NCBI RefSeq assembly: GCF_002278035.1
Contig: NZ_CP022603.1
Span: 1,555,501 to 1,619,500, forward strand
From: Ochrobactrum quorumnocens
GTDB lineage: Bacteria > Pseudomonadota > Alphaproteobacteria > Rhizobiales > Rhizobiaceae
Direction of reading: 5' to 3'
DNA: 64,000 nt
In this document: positions 44,201 to 51,839 of the stretch, in pieces
How the letters are laid out: each line of letters opens with the position of its first letter
Numbering within the stretch: position 1 is the stretch's first letter
Notes under the pieces: model-generated
Database searches by the model: none
The model's input: only the letters and a program-made list of their open reading frames with translations
What the model was told of the DNA's origin: nothing
Translations under genes and position numbers: made by a program

Positions 44201-44849
44201 TGAAGCCGATGTGAGCAAGACCCGAATGAAGGGTGCACAGGCAGCCTTTATGCAGGAAGACTGGATTGCAGCACAGAAGGACATCGCCGGCATTCAGGCC
44301 AATACGCACTACGATATCGACTGGACCGGATCTATTCGTGGTCGCCTCGGTTATGCGTTGGATAATCGCTGGCTCGTCTATGGTACTGCAGGTATCGCCT
44401 TCGCCCATGAAAAAATGACCCGCGACCAGTATCGTTATGCGGAAGATATCATGGGCAAGCCGCAATCGAGTCTTTTTTCAATAGACAAACAATCGGGAAC
44501 ACGTGCGGGTATCACTGTTGGCGGTGGTGTGGAATATGCAATCAACGACCGCTGGTCGGTAAATGCCGACTATACCTATAGCCGCTTTGGCAATCGCACC
44601 TTCAATTTCGAAAATGCACGCGCGGGAACGGGTGGTAACTACACGACCAGAGAGCAAACAGGTGTGGAAATTACACCGCCCGATCCATTCCTGTGTGAAT
44701 TTCTGGGAGATACTTTCTGCGATCCAACCGAAACACCTGTCTACAAATATACGGATCATACGGGCAGTTCGAATATCGTAAACGGTCGTAAGGCGTCTAA
44801 TTCACTCGATACCCATACGGTCAAGTTGGGCCTTAATTTCCACTTCTAA
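41226..44849 (+). CDS. TonB-dependent receptor fused to a second outer-membrane beta-barrel
   Basis: The 1207-residue protein has four parts. A signal peptide is followed by an STN signalling domain (~50-118: FNIPAGSLASALASFGRQAG, SGTMSPQDALSRILSGSG). The plug comes next (~155-275: SSPADIFRGTPGVMSGEARN, VNIRGMQGMGRVATTIDGAE). A large barrel (~280-908) ends with an aromatic strand (GRTFYAGLTSNFGG). After a ~20-residue linker there is an Omp25/Omp31-like barrel (~918-1207) beginning IDWSGFYGGVHAGMTSGRTW and ending THTVKLGLNFHF. The FRAP and NPDL motifs of heme receptors are degenerate (LRYPSLFE, NAGLQPE), so the ligand is uncertain. The downstream heme oxygenase and TonB favour heme. The STN domain should signal to the adjacent FecR. 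A single polypeptide with two outer-membrane barrels is unusual. Confidence 0.88.
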   Translation: MGLRVGNSVVRRLGMRVLTAALLGSTCIYALSLSAATNSQAQTQRQVSFNIPAGSLASALASFGRQAGMQVTYQPQIAASKQAPAVSGTMSPQDALSRILSGSGVSYRFTGSNTVALSEPTAAVQAPLAADGTTLLDTITITGGSGAVAADAPYYTAAPTSYISSETIERFRGSSPADIFRGTPGVMSGEARNGAGSVDVNIRGMQGMGRVATTIDGAENSVTVYQGYQGLSNRSYIDPDLIAGIDINKGSDASSRGIAGNVAIRTLDADDIVKEGDNWGMRVKGEYGSNSSSPHAGAKGGYAWPYSPSDVPEVVGSPDGMDRPSFLTPTNGSASVVAAIKEENYDIFAGYAYRKRGNYHAGKHGPSADPVNIGPARTCNTSGSWCQNWPEYIENGGLTNYRAGEEILNTQLETKSFLTKATLRFDGGHTLKLGYTGFRGEAGDLLASRFTGDRSQPMQQELTSGSKLDTGTMRYYWNPDDNELIDLKANLWVTKLELRNPRRGNMIPTSESLGLSPNFRTGSNTIMWGGDVANKSKFSFGDYGDLDLNYGISYLREDTRPSAYTNELEGWLNLRDAYRDEMGIFTKAAYKPVDWLTLNAGLRYSHYWSHDRRTQANDSAQLNPEPNRDSGGFSPSVGVTVEPFDGSQLYVNYSNALRYPSLFESVSAFTIIPNAGLQPERSSNWEVGANFTKDGLLNDDDRGMVKFGYFNWDVKDYVARAFRDFYDDSGKFVYSGMQVYNIDRARFSGLEFSSRYEAGGFTADFAANYYLDVEFCRTSDTCGAKSLYGDYATNQVPPKYSVDLTLSQKMLEDRLTLGGRVSYVGPRAIGHGDVTAVGAGEFISLTRWKPYTLVDIFAEYKITDSLTATARIENLTDQYYVDPLGLVNQPGPGRTFYAGLTSNFGGDQRLPQLSPFSRSQTGAPGIDWSGFYGGVHAGMTSGRTWGTTTALDGTADPISNSESADRGFGNSALFGVQAGYNYQFSNRVVVGIEADVSKTRMKGAQAAFMQEDWIAAQKDIAGIQANTHYDIDWTGSIRGRLGYALDNRWLVYGTAGIAFAHEKMTRDQYRYAEDIMGKPQSSLFSIDKQSGTRAGITVGGGVEYAINDRWSVNADYTYSRFGNRTFNFENARAGTGGNYTTREQTGVEITPPDPFLCEFLGDTFCDPTETPVYKYTDHTGSSNIVNGRKASNSLDTHTVKLGLNFHF

Positions 44850-44871
44850 TGCGTTCGGGATGCGTCATTTT

Positions 44872-44901
44872 GTGCAAAGGCAGATTTTTTTGCCTTTGCA
44901 C
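44872..44901 (+). terminator. Stem-loop after the fused receptor gene
   Basis: An 11-bp perfect stem (GTGCAAAGGCA / TGCCTTTGCAC) with the loop GATTTTTT lies 23 bases past the receptor stop. It is followed by A-rich rather than T-rich sequence, so termination on the plus strand would be partial. It may separate the highly expressed receptor from the heme oxygenase operon. Confidence 0.55.
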
Positions 44902-44996
44902 TGCAAAAAACAGCTCCCTCAATCGTCTTAGGAATGAGAAAGGCTCGCGTCTTGTTCATACTGATCAGACCTCGCCTGCCAACAGGGATACACTAA

Positions 44997-45614
44997 ATGA
45001 CTGACGCCACTGTTCTTAAGCAATCGGTTGCTCTTCCTCGCTCTAAGCGCCTGAAGGCACGCACGACTGGAACGCATGAACGCCTTGATCAAAGCATTAT
45101 GGCAAGCGACCCCTTTGCCAGCCGTGAGCGCTATGCTCTGTTTGTCGAAGTTCAGTATCAGTTCCATCGCGATATCGACGCTCTTTACGATGCGGCAGCA
45201 CTCGATGCATTGCTGCCCGATTTGCAAGGCCGGCGGCGTTTCGGGTTAGTGGGGCAGGATCTGATTGATCTGGATTTCGACCTGCCTGCGGCGGACGGGG
45301 AGCCTTCTTTCCCGGCTGGTCATGATATTGATCTGGCGACCGCACTTGGCTGGCTCTACGTGGCGGAAGGTTCCAATCTTGGCGCGGCTTTCCTGCTCAA
45401 GGAAGCGTTGAAGCTCGGTCTGTCGGAAGAACTCGGCGCACGTCATCTTGCTGGTGCGCCGGAAGGCCGTGGTCTCCACTGGCGCACTTTCACCGCAGCT
45501 CTCGATGAGATCGAGTTGTCGGATGCAGAAGAGGAGCGCGTTTTTGCAGCTGCGGAAGCAGCCTTTCGCCGCGTTCATGCACTGGTGCGGACAATCTTTC
45601 ATGACCGCCTCTGA
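44997..45614 (+). CDS. Heme oxygenase, biliverdin-producing
   Basis: A 205-residue member of the bacterial heme oxygenase family. The proximal histidine is in TTGTHERLDQSIMASD, and the distal helix has the flexible glycines in ALGWLYVAEGSNLGAAFLLK. A C-terminal RGLHWRTFTAALDEI segment is typical. It opens heme to biliverdin, CO and iron using an electron donor, releasing iron after uptake. It sits directly downstream of a TonB receptor and upstream of tonB, consistent with heme-iron use. Many alphaproteobacterial relatives instead supply bilin to phytochromes, but no phytochrome gene is in the window. The following gene overlaps it by 14 bases. Confidence 0.88.
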   Translation: MTDATVLKQSVALPRSKRLKARTTGTHERLDQSIMASDPFASRERYALFVEVQYQFHRDIDALYDAAALDALLPDLQGRRRFGLVGQDLIDLDFDLPAADGEPSFPAGHDIDLATALGWLYVAEGSNLGAAFLLKEALKLGLSEELGARHLAGAPEGRGLHWRTFTAALDEIELSDAEEERVFAAAEAAFRRVHALVRTIFHDRL

Positions 45615-46056
45615 CATAAACTCAGTGGAAGGCAGGGCTGCCCCGAATTCTCGATCACGCGCCTATCCCGATGAACGTCAGCGGGCTGGTTATCTCGCGT
45701 TGGGGCTGTTGCTGATCGCTGCAGCCTTGGTCGGTTGTCAGGTACGGCTGATGCCCTCTGCCTTGTTTGTGTTTGGTGCGTTGCTTTGCTTCGTACAGCT
45801 TTCGCCCACAGCATTGTGCTGGCTGGAGACAAACTGGATCACGCGCCGCGTTATCGGCGCGTGGCGCAGGCTCAATGCATGGCCGCGATTATATCGGATC
45901 AATCTGCTCGCCATCTTTGCTGTGATTTGTCTGACGATGCTCATGTTTGTCCCCCAAGCGCTGTGTCTGGAATTTGCGATCAACGGAATACTTTGCACAG
46001 GCCTGTTGCTCTTTGTGGGGCCTCAAAGCCGTCAGCTTAAACACGTTTCAGAATAA
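45601..46056 (+). CDS. Small integral membrane protein of the heme operon
   Basis: This 151-residue protein starts at an ATG at 45601 inside the end of the heme oxygenase gene. It has four likely membrane segments: YLALGLLLIAAALVGCQVRL, LFVFGALLCFVQLSPTALCW, LLAIFAVICLTMLMFVPQAL and FAINGILCTGLLLFVG. The N-terminal ~35 residues are hydrophilic and the ends are basic. No domain is recognised. The overlap with heme oxygenase and the close spacing to the Rrf2-type gene (11 bases) place it firmly in the operon. It could assist heme or metal handling, but that is only context. Confidence 0.7.
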   Translation: MTASDINSVEGRAAPNSRSRAYPDERQRAGYLALGLLLIAAALVGCQVRLMPSALFVFGALLCFVQLSPTALCWLETNWITRRVIGAWRRLNAWPRLYRINLLAIFAVICLTMLMFVPQALCLEFAINGILCTGLLLFVGPQSRQLKHVSE

Positions 46057-46067
46057 AGATTGTTGCG

Positions 46068-46577
46068 ATGCGATTTACCCGACAGGCTGAGCTATCGATT
46101 GAGTTTCTCGTTCTTTGCGCTCGGGCATCAGCAGGCAGTGCTGTGACGACACGCACCGCGGCAGAAGCAACGGGTACGACGAAAGATCATGCTGCGCAGA
46201 TCGTATCCGAACTTATCCATCATGGTTTTCTGGTTGGCTCACGCGGGCGCGGGGGCGGCATTCGCCTTGCGCGGCCCGCAAAGACAATCAATGTAGGAAC
46301 GGTTTTGCGGCTGATGCAGCCGGGCTTCAACGAGCAGTCGACAAAGCAATCGGGATCAGATTCAGCATTCGGCATGTTGTTGCAGGCGGCGATGCGCTCC
46401 TTTGTGGCGGCGTTCGATGATTTCACCATTGCCGATCTTGCGATTGAAAGCCGCGACGGGCGGTTGGCGTGTCTTGATTGCGATCTGCGCAGTCTGATCC
46501 ATCACGGGCAGATGCTGTCTGAGTTGCGTCGCAGAAGCGATCACGCTGATGTGCCTGCTTGGGCCAGCATATCATGA
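46068..46577 (+). CDS. Rrf2-family transcriptional regulator lacking canonical Fe-S cysteines
   Basis: The 169-residue protein starts MRFTRQAELSIEFLVLCARA and has the Rrf2 winged helix: VTTRTAAEATGTTKDHAAQI, VSELIHHGFLVGSRGRGGGI and RLARPAKTINVGTVLRLMQP. In NsrR, IscR and RirA three cysteines near residues 90-105 bind an Fe-S cluster; here that region (FNEQSTKQSGSDSAFG) has none. Only Cys17 and a later Cys-x-x-Cys pair (ACLDCDL) are present. It may sense iron or redox differently, or act without a cluster. It is coupled to tonB through an ATGA overlap and may regulate this operon. Confidence 0.8.
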   Translation: MRFTRQAELSIEFLVLCARASAGSAVTTRTAAEATGTTKDHAAQIVSELIHHGFLVGSRGRGGGIRLARPAKTINVGTVLRLMQPGFNEQSTKQSGSDSAFGMLLQAAMRSFVAAFDDFTIADLAIESRDGRLACLDCDLRSLIHHGQMLSELRRRSDHADVPAWASIS

Positions 46578-47431
46578 ATGGCGATATCGATAGCAGCACT
46601 CTGCACGGGGGTGTGAGTGAACTCGCACTTTGGGCGGGCGCAAGCCTTCTCGTGCTTTCCTTGCATGTGGGGGGCGCGATGTGGCTTTTGCGTGAGCCGG
46701 AAATGATAGCGGCCGACAATGCACCACCAGCCGCTATCATGATTGAACTGGCTGAAACACCGGAAGCAACTGAGACTGAAGAAAACGAGATAACACCCGA
46801 CGAGGCGATGTCGGATGCGAGTGCTGAGGCTAAGAAGGTTGAAGAACCGGTCGATGAGCCGGAGGTCGAGCAGGAAGTGGCTCAGGATGAGCCAGAGCCT
46901 GTTGAAGAGGAACCGCAGGAAGAACTGACCCAACTCGACAAGGTCGCGGTTCCGCTGCCAGTGGTAAAGCCAAAGCCGCCAGAGCCCAAAAAGGAAATCG
47001 TCAAGAAGAAAGAACCGAAGAAGCCGCCGGTCAAGCAGCGTCAGCAGGAACAGGCATCTTCCAAACAAGCAGTCAAAGCACAGGCGCAAGCCGTGCAAAC
47101 GAACCGCAATGCAGCACGGCAATCGGCATCCGGTCTGTTTGCCTCATCAATGACGCCGGCGCGTTGGCAGTCGCGTCTGATGGCGCATCTGGAACGTCGC
47201 AAGAAATATCCTTCTGGCGCGAAGTCTCGCCGGGAAGAAGGCGTTGTCTATGTCCGCTTCCGCATCGACGACACGGGCAAAGTGCTGTCCGCTTCGCTTG
47301 CACGCTCGTCAGGCTGGCCAGAGCTTGACAATGAGGTGCTTTCGCTGGTCCAGCGTGCCTCTCCGGTTCCGGCTCCGCCGCCGGGCGTCAACAAAACAAT
47401 TACGGCACCAGTAAAATTCAGCAGGCGATAA
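46574..47431 (+). CDS. tonB: TonB energy-transducing protein
   Basis: A 285-residue TonB from the ATG at 46574, overlapping the Rrf2-type stop. It has an N-terminal membrane anchor (LALWAGASLLVLSLHVGGAM, ~15-36). A long acidic then Lys/Pro-rich periplasmic stretch (~55-175, e.g. PKPPEPKKEIVKKKEPKKPP) spans the periplasm. The C-terminal TonB domain (~200-285) has RLMAHLERRKKYPSGAKSRR, GVVYVRFRIDDTGKVLSASL and ARSSGWPELDNEVLSLVQRA. With ExbB/ExbD (not in the window) it powers outer-membrane receptors, including the two encoded here. It lies between the two receptor systems and may serve both. Confidence 0.92.
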   Translation: MNGDIDSSTLHGGVSELALWAGASLLVLSLHVGGAMWLLREPEMIAADNAPPAAIMIELAETPEATETEENEITPDEAMSDASAEAKKVEEPVDEPEVEQEVAQDEPEPVEEEPQEELTQLDKVAVPLPVVKPKPPEPKKEIVKKKEPKKPPVKQRQQEQASSKQAVKAQAQAVQTNRNAARQSASGLFASSMTPARWQSRLMAHLERRKKYPSGAKSRREEGVVYVRFRIDDTGKVLSASLARSSGWPELDNEVLSLVQRASPVPAPPPGVNKTITAPVKFSRR

Positions 47432-47435
47432 GGAG

Positions 47436-47461
47436 ATGCGCTGGAAAAGTTTCCAGCGCAT
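47436..47461. terminator. Bidirectional terminator between tonB and the second receptor gene
   Basis: ATGCGCTGGAAA-AG-TTTCCAGCGCAT is a perfect 12-bp inverted repeat placed between converging genes, 4 bases after the tonB stop and 8 bases before the leftward receptor's stop. TTTTCATT follows on the plus strand, and AAGGAGAT precedes it. It can stop transcription from both sides. Confidence 0.85.
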
Positions 47462-47469
47462 TTTCATTG

Positions 47470-49989
47470 TTAGAACTTGCGGCTGAACGAGACTTTCAGA
47501 TTGCGGCCCGGCATGGCTGAGATACCATCGCTAAGATAAGGCTCGTATTCCTTGTCGAACACGTTTTCGAGCGCAAGACGCAGCTCGGAATCCTTCATAA
47601 AGCCCTGTGTTGGTGTCCAGTTGAAGAACAGGTCGTGCACGGCATAGCCGGGGGTCTTTGGCCGATTATAGCTCAGGTCACCTTTGACGTATGAGGTTCT
47701 GTCCTGCTTGTCGACAAAGGTTCCCGTCCAGCCAAAATTGATATCCTGATCGGGAAGTTTATAACCGAGCGTCGTTACAACCGTTGTCGGCATGATGTCA
47801 TTGATGTAGCTGTCTGGTCCATAGATATTGTTGAGCGTGCCCTGACGCCTGCCGATCATGTAAGTGAGGCTGGCATCTGCGAACATGAAATCGTTCTCAT
47901 AATGGGCTTCCAGTTCCACGCCGCGTGAATAATAGGAAGGCATGTTCCAGTAAAACGGTACTTCGCCGTCTTTCAGGCCGACCTTGTTTGCGCTGCCCAC
48001 ACGCCGCGCCACCGGATTGGTGACGTGATTGTTGAAGAACGAGCCACGCACCATCAGGACGTCGCTGCCAGTGAATATGCCACTGAATGAAGTGTCGGCA
48101 CCGATGTTAATCGTATTGTTGCGCTCAACTTTCAGATCGGGGCTGGTTCCCGACGTTTGGGTGCGTCCGCTCTGCACCGAATAGATTTCATCGATGTTTG
48201 GCGCACGCATGGCATAAGCCCAATCGGCAAAAAGCCGGGTGGTCGGCGTTATCTGATACGATGCGCTGAGAGCAGGCGTGAAACCATGATGCGACGTCGC
48301 CGAATAGTCGTGGCCAGCTTTCGGATCGTTATAGATCGCCGCCGCATTTGGCACGCCCTCGGAGCGAACATAATCATAACGAACACCAGGCGTGACAGTC
48401 AGCTTGTCGGTAAGAGCCATGCGATCGCGAATGAAGAAAGATGTAACGTCTTGTTTGCCGCCCGGCATGATCCACGGCGCGTAATAACCGTAATTATAGT
48501 TCTTGTCTTTCTTCTTGGTGATGTCGAACATCGTCACATCGCGAACGTGGTGGTTATACTGCACACCGTAGTTTAGGCTGTGGTCGATGCCGCCAAGTTC
48601 AAAGTTGGAGGTGTTTTCGGCCTCAATATGGAAATCTGAATATTTCGCATCATTTTCGGTGCCGCCAAGAGAGGCTGTACCATTCACACCGGCTGCGCGT
48701 TCAGCATGCATATCCGTCGAGGAATAGCTCGCCATGATGCGCGTGTTCACCAGATCACTGTCGCCATCATAGGTATGCTCGACAACGGACGTGAAGTCTT
48801 TCAGTTCCCGCCACGCGAGAAGTCGTCGCATCGCCTCTTTGTAGGCAGGGGTTCCCGGAACGAGACTGTTGCTGGTCGGCTGAAGCTGGCCGCGAATGGC
48901 TGCCAACGGTCCCCAATTGGCACTTTCACCATAAAGAACCGAAGCCTTCACCTTGTGACCGCCATACTCGCCGGAAAGCTTGCCGGAGAAGGATGTCAGC
49001 TCGGAACTTGAGTAGTTATAGACCTCGCCGCCGCCGACGCGCATGTTATCGCCCTTGCGCCATGTCAGGCTTGCGAGGCCGTCGAAAGTCATGCTGGTGC
49101 CGAGATTGGAGCGGCCATAGACAGCACCGGTTTCAAGAAACTGTTTGTTTGCGGTCTGATAAGCTGTTTTACCCCAAGCGCCCCAGCTTTCGCCGTCGCG
49201 GAGCATATCGGCTGCGTCCTTGCTTTCGAGCTTGATCGTACCGCCAAAGCCGCCATTCCCGTAGCGAACGGAGGTGGCTCCCTTTTCGATCTCGATGCGC
49301 TTGAGCAGTTCAGGTTCGACGAAGATTGTGCCTTGGTCGTATTTTTCAAAATTCTTAGGCGCGCCGTCGAGCAAAATGCGTACATCAGTCTGACGTGAGA
49401 AACCACGGATCGAAATCGACTGCCCTTCGGTGCGAACGCCACCCAGCATTGTGACGCCTGGCGTCCTTTTGACGAGTTCCGGTATTGTCGAGGCTTGAGC
49501 CTGCTGCAACTGTTCCGATGTGATCTGCGACACACGTGGGTCCAGATCATCAAAGTTGACGCCGGTAATCTGCGAAAAGCTGATTGTATCGAGCTGCACA
49601 GCACCTTCGATAGCAGGCAAAGCCGCGTTGTTTCCAGTTTCACGCTCTAGCCGCACTGTGCGGTTGCCGGTGAAGCGGTACTGGATATCGGTATTGCGCA
49701 GCAAAGCGGAAAGAGCATCGGCTGGCGCCATTGTGCCGCTTACGCCCGAGGTGTTGAGCCCACTGGTGACGGATGCATCAAATGCGATTTGCAGACCCGT
49801 TTGCACAGCAAGGCGATTAAGAGCAGTTGAAAGCGCACCTGCGGGAATGTTGACAGCGACAGATTGCGCTGCACCCTGTGCAAATGCAGGCGTGGTCAGG
49901 ATGGGGCTTAAAACCGTGCCGCTCAAAAGCAAAGCTGCAAACAAGGGGTGCGCGCAGGCACTGAGAATGCGCGAGGAGGGGCTTTTCAT
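47470..49989 (-). CDS. TonB-dependent receptor with STN signalling domain (system B)
   Basis: From the ATG at 49989 the receptor has 839 residues; a TTG at 50013 would add eight. It has a signal peptide (~1-38, ALLLSGTVLSPILTTPAFA), an STN domain (VAVNIPAGALSTALNRLAVQ, SGTMAPADALSALLRNTD), a plug (VKRTPGVTMLGGVRTEGQSI, RGFSRQTDVRILLDGAPKNF) and a barrel ending in the aromatic terminus GRNLKVSFSRKF. The heme-receptor hallmarks are nearly kept (MRAPNIDEIY and SPDLKVE for FRAP and NPDL), so heme or hemoprotein uptake is plausible. No histidine lies between these motifs. Its STN domain should signal to the FecR encoded just upstream. Confidence 0.9.
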   Translation of the reverse strand: MKSPSSRILSACAHPLFAALLLSGTVLSPILTTPAFAQGAAQSVAVNIPAGALSTALNRLAVQTGLQIAFDASVTSGLNTSGVSGTMAPADALSALLRNTDIQYRFTGNRTVRLERETGNNAALPAIEGAVQLDTISFSQITGVNFDDLDPRVSQITSEQLQQAQASTIPELVKRTPGVTMLGGVRTEGQSISIRGFSRQTDVRILLDGAPKNFEKYDQGTIFVEPELLKRIEIEKGATSVRYGNGGFGGTIKLESKDAADMLRDGESWGAWGKTAYQTANKQFLETGAVYGRSNLGTSMTFDGLASLTWRKGDNMRVGGGEVYNYSSSELTSFSGKLSGEYGGHKVKASVLYGESANWGPLAAIRGQLQPTSNSLVPGTPAYKEAMRRLLAWRELKDFTSVVEHTYDGDSDLVNTRIMASYSSTDMHAERAAGVNGTASLGGTENDAKYSDFHIEAENTSNFELGGIDHSLNYGVQYNHHVRDVTMFDITKKKDKNYNYGYYAPWIMPGGKQDVTSFFIRDRMALTDKLTVTPGVRYDYVRSEGVPNAAAIYNDPKAGHDYSATSHHGFTPALSASYQITPTTRLFADWAYAMRAPNIDEIYSVQSGRTQTSGTSPDLKVERNNTINIGADTSFSGIFTGSDVLMVRGSFFNNHVTNPVARRVGSANKVGLKDGEVPFYWNMPSYYSRGVELEAHYENDFMFADASLTYMIGRRQGTLNNIYGPDSYINDIMPTTVVTTLGYKLPDQDINFGWTGTFVDKQDRTSYVKGDLSYNRPKTPGYAVHDLFFNWTPTQGFMKDSELRLALENVFDKEYEPYLSDGISAMPGRNLKVSFSRKF

Positions 49990-50128
49990 GTCGTTTCCAG
50001 TCTCAACGTTCAAGGCGTTGGTGTCGGGCGTTGGGCGTTTATGTGCTGAGGCTTTCGCGCGGGCTGCGCAAATTGCCTTTCACCAACTGGACGAATGAAA
50101 TTGGGTGTTTGGGACATTCGGCGAAAAA

Positions 50129-51115
50129 TTAATTATGCAGCACTGTGAGCAATGAACCCACGCGCACCGCCTTCAAATCGAAAGCCTTGATAAAATCATC
50201 AAGCGCTGTCGATGGGGCAGACAAATCGAAGGTGCCGGTAATCCGACGTTCTGCGAGATTACTGCTTGCAATCAACACCCGACCCGGGAGATGTCTAGCA
50301 ATGTCCTCGACCACATGACCAAGCGGTTGATCTTCAAAAATCAAGCGGCCACTGCGCCACGATGCGGCGAGTTCCGGGTCGATCACGACCACCTGTCCGA
50401 TGCCGTTCTTATTATCGTAGAAAACCCTGTGACCCTGTTCAAGGCGAAGCGTGCCCAGTGGGTTTCGTGTTGATGAGGTGGCGCTTGTCTGCACCTGAAC
50501 AGCATGTTCAGTCACAACGACATCGGCACCACCATCTTTCAGCTTCACGTCGAACTCGGTGCCGAGTGCGGTTACCTCACCATTGGCAGCTCGAACAGTG
50601 AATGGCCTCTGTGGATCTGGCGCAACGATGAAATAGGCTTCGCCGCGAAGCAGCTGAACCTGACGTTTGCCTTCCGTTATGTCGAAAGCGATTGCCGAGC
50701 CTGCGTTGAGCTGGACGGTCGAGCCGTCCTCAAGTTCGATGACCGGCATTTCGCTTCTGGCGGAAATGGCGTCTGCGCGCAGCCGCATCGGGCCATCGAA
50801 AGCAATAAATCCGCCTGCGACTACGCCAAATAAAAGCATGGAACTTAAAGCCGCGCGCACCGGATAACGCGGCTTTCTGGCAGCGGTACGAGCGAAATCT
50901 GTATCCTGCAAGAGTAGAAAGCGCGAATCGTTGAAAACGCGGGAAGCTTTGGCAAACGCCAGCTCATGCCGCGCATCGCCGGCACGCCAGAGTGCACAAG
51001 CTTCAACGATTGCCATGTTTTTGGGTGAAGCCTGAAGCTGCATCAACCAATCAACAGCCTGCTCTTGAATGAGGCGCTGGGTCTTGTCTTGTTTCTTTGC
51101 CGAAGCGCGCATCAT
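50129..51115 (-). CDS. FecR-like anti-sigma/sigma regulator (system B)
   Basis: A 328-residue FecR protein. The cytoplasmic part has QEQAVDWLMQLQASPKNMAI and ALWRAGDARHELAFAKASRV. One membrane helix (AALSSMLLFGVVAGGFIAFD, ~88-108) leads into the periplasmic FecR domain, with IELEDGSTVQLNAGSAIAFD, QLLRGEAYFIVAPDPQRPFT and EVTALGTEFDVKL. The C-terminal region ends VGSLLTVLHN. It relays the signal from the system B receptor to its sigma factor. The ATG at 51115 overlaps the sigma factor stop, so sigma and regulator are made together. It shares the domain order of the system A protein, but the two are clearly diverged. Confidence 0.88.
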   Translation of the reverse strand: MMRASAKKQDKTQRLIQEQAVDWLMQLQASPKNMAIVEACALWRAGDARHELAFAKASRVFNDSRFLLLQDTDFARTAARKPRYPVRAALSSMLLFGVVAGGFIAFDGPMRLRADAISARSEMPVIELEDGSTVQLNAGSAIAFDITEGKRQVQLLRGEAYFIVAPDPQRPFTVRAANGEVTALGTEFDVKLKDGGADVVVTEHAVQVQTSATSSTRNPLGTLRLEQGHRVFYDNKNGIGQVVVIDPELAASWRSGRLIFEDQPLGHVVEDIARHLPGRVLIASSNLAERRITGTFDLSAPSTALDDFIKAFDLKAVRVGSLLTVLHN

Positions 51116-51684
51116 GCCTGATCCAGTTCGTCGAGCCGAATGAGGCAGTGCATAAGCGCTTTCCGGAGATGTCTGTCCACCATATTGCGGGTGATTCCGA
51201 AGCGTATGGCTATTTCGTCCGGCGACAGATTGCCAATCCGGTTGGCAATGAACACGCGGCGTTGGCGCAACGGCAACTCCATAATAGCATCGCGCAGACA
51301 GGCCAGGCGTCGCGGCATATCCAATGCTAAGTCGGGGTTTGCGTCCCTGCTGACAATGCTTGGGGCTTCTTGTTGTGTGCCGGAAAAAAGCTTCGCTTCA
51401 AAGTGTTCGCGCCGAAACCGGTCGAGGCCAAGATTGATCGCAGCGCGTGTGAGAAAAGCGCGTAGCGATGACTTTCCTTCAAGGTCGGTGCTGCGTTCCT
51501 TGAGCCGCACATAAAGATCATGGACAATTTCATTGGCATTTGAAGACACGTGTCCGCGTCGACGAACTGCGCGACACAGCTCATCATAATAATCTGTAAT
51601 GGCAGCATCAATATCCGCAATTTCCTGCAAAGGAAAAGCCGATGTCAGCTTGGATTTGTCAGATTGGTTCACGGCTCGCACCAC
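51112..51684 (-). CDS. ECF sigma factor, FecI-like (system B)
   Basis: A 190-residue sigma factor reading from a GTG at 51684, with in-frame GTGs at 51681 and 51672 as alternatives and no clear ribosome-binding site to decide. Region 2 includes YDELCRAVRRRGHVSSNANE and IVHDLYVRLKERS; region 4 includes IMELPLRQRRVFIANRIGNL and SPDEIAIRFGITRNMVDRHL. It probably activates the system B receptor gene. Unlike system A, the downstream genes lack a clear GAGAAAAT block, although CATTCGTCC appears upstream of the receptor. The promoter should lie in 51685-51839, where I see no distinct iron-regulator site. Confidence 0.85.
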   Translation of the reverse strand: MVRAVNQSDKSKLTSAFPLQEIADIDAAITDYYDELCRAVRRRGHVSSNANEIVHDLYVRLKERSTDLEGKSSLRAFLTRAAINLGLDRFRREHFEAKLFSGTQQEAPSIVSRDANPDLALDMPRRLACLRDAIMELPLRQRRVFIANRIGNLSPDEIAIRFGITRNMVDRHLRKALMHCLIRLDELDQA

Positions 51685-51839
51685 AATTTTGTGGCGGCAC
51701 CATAGGCACGCGCTTATTCAAACGCAATAATATATGAGCAATACACTCATCTTAAGTGGGCGCTGTTGCATTTTGCTTACAACTCCCGTTTCGCCGCAAC
51801 GATGGAGAGAACTCCACCGCTGCGAACGAGAGCGAAGTT

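Noticed and set aside
41226..44849. Firm naming of the fused receptor as a heme receptor (BhuA/HmuR)
   Set aside because: The FRAP and NPDL motifs are degenerate and no histidine lies between them; neighbouring heme oxygenase supports heme only indirectly.
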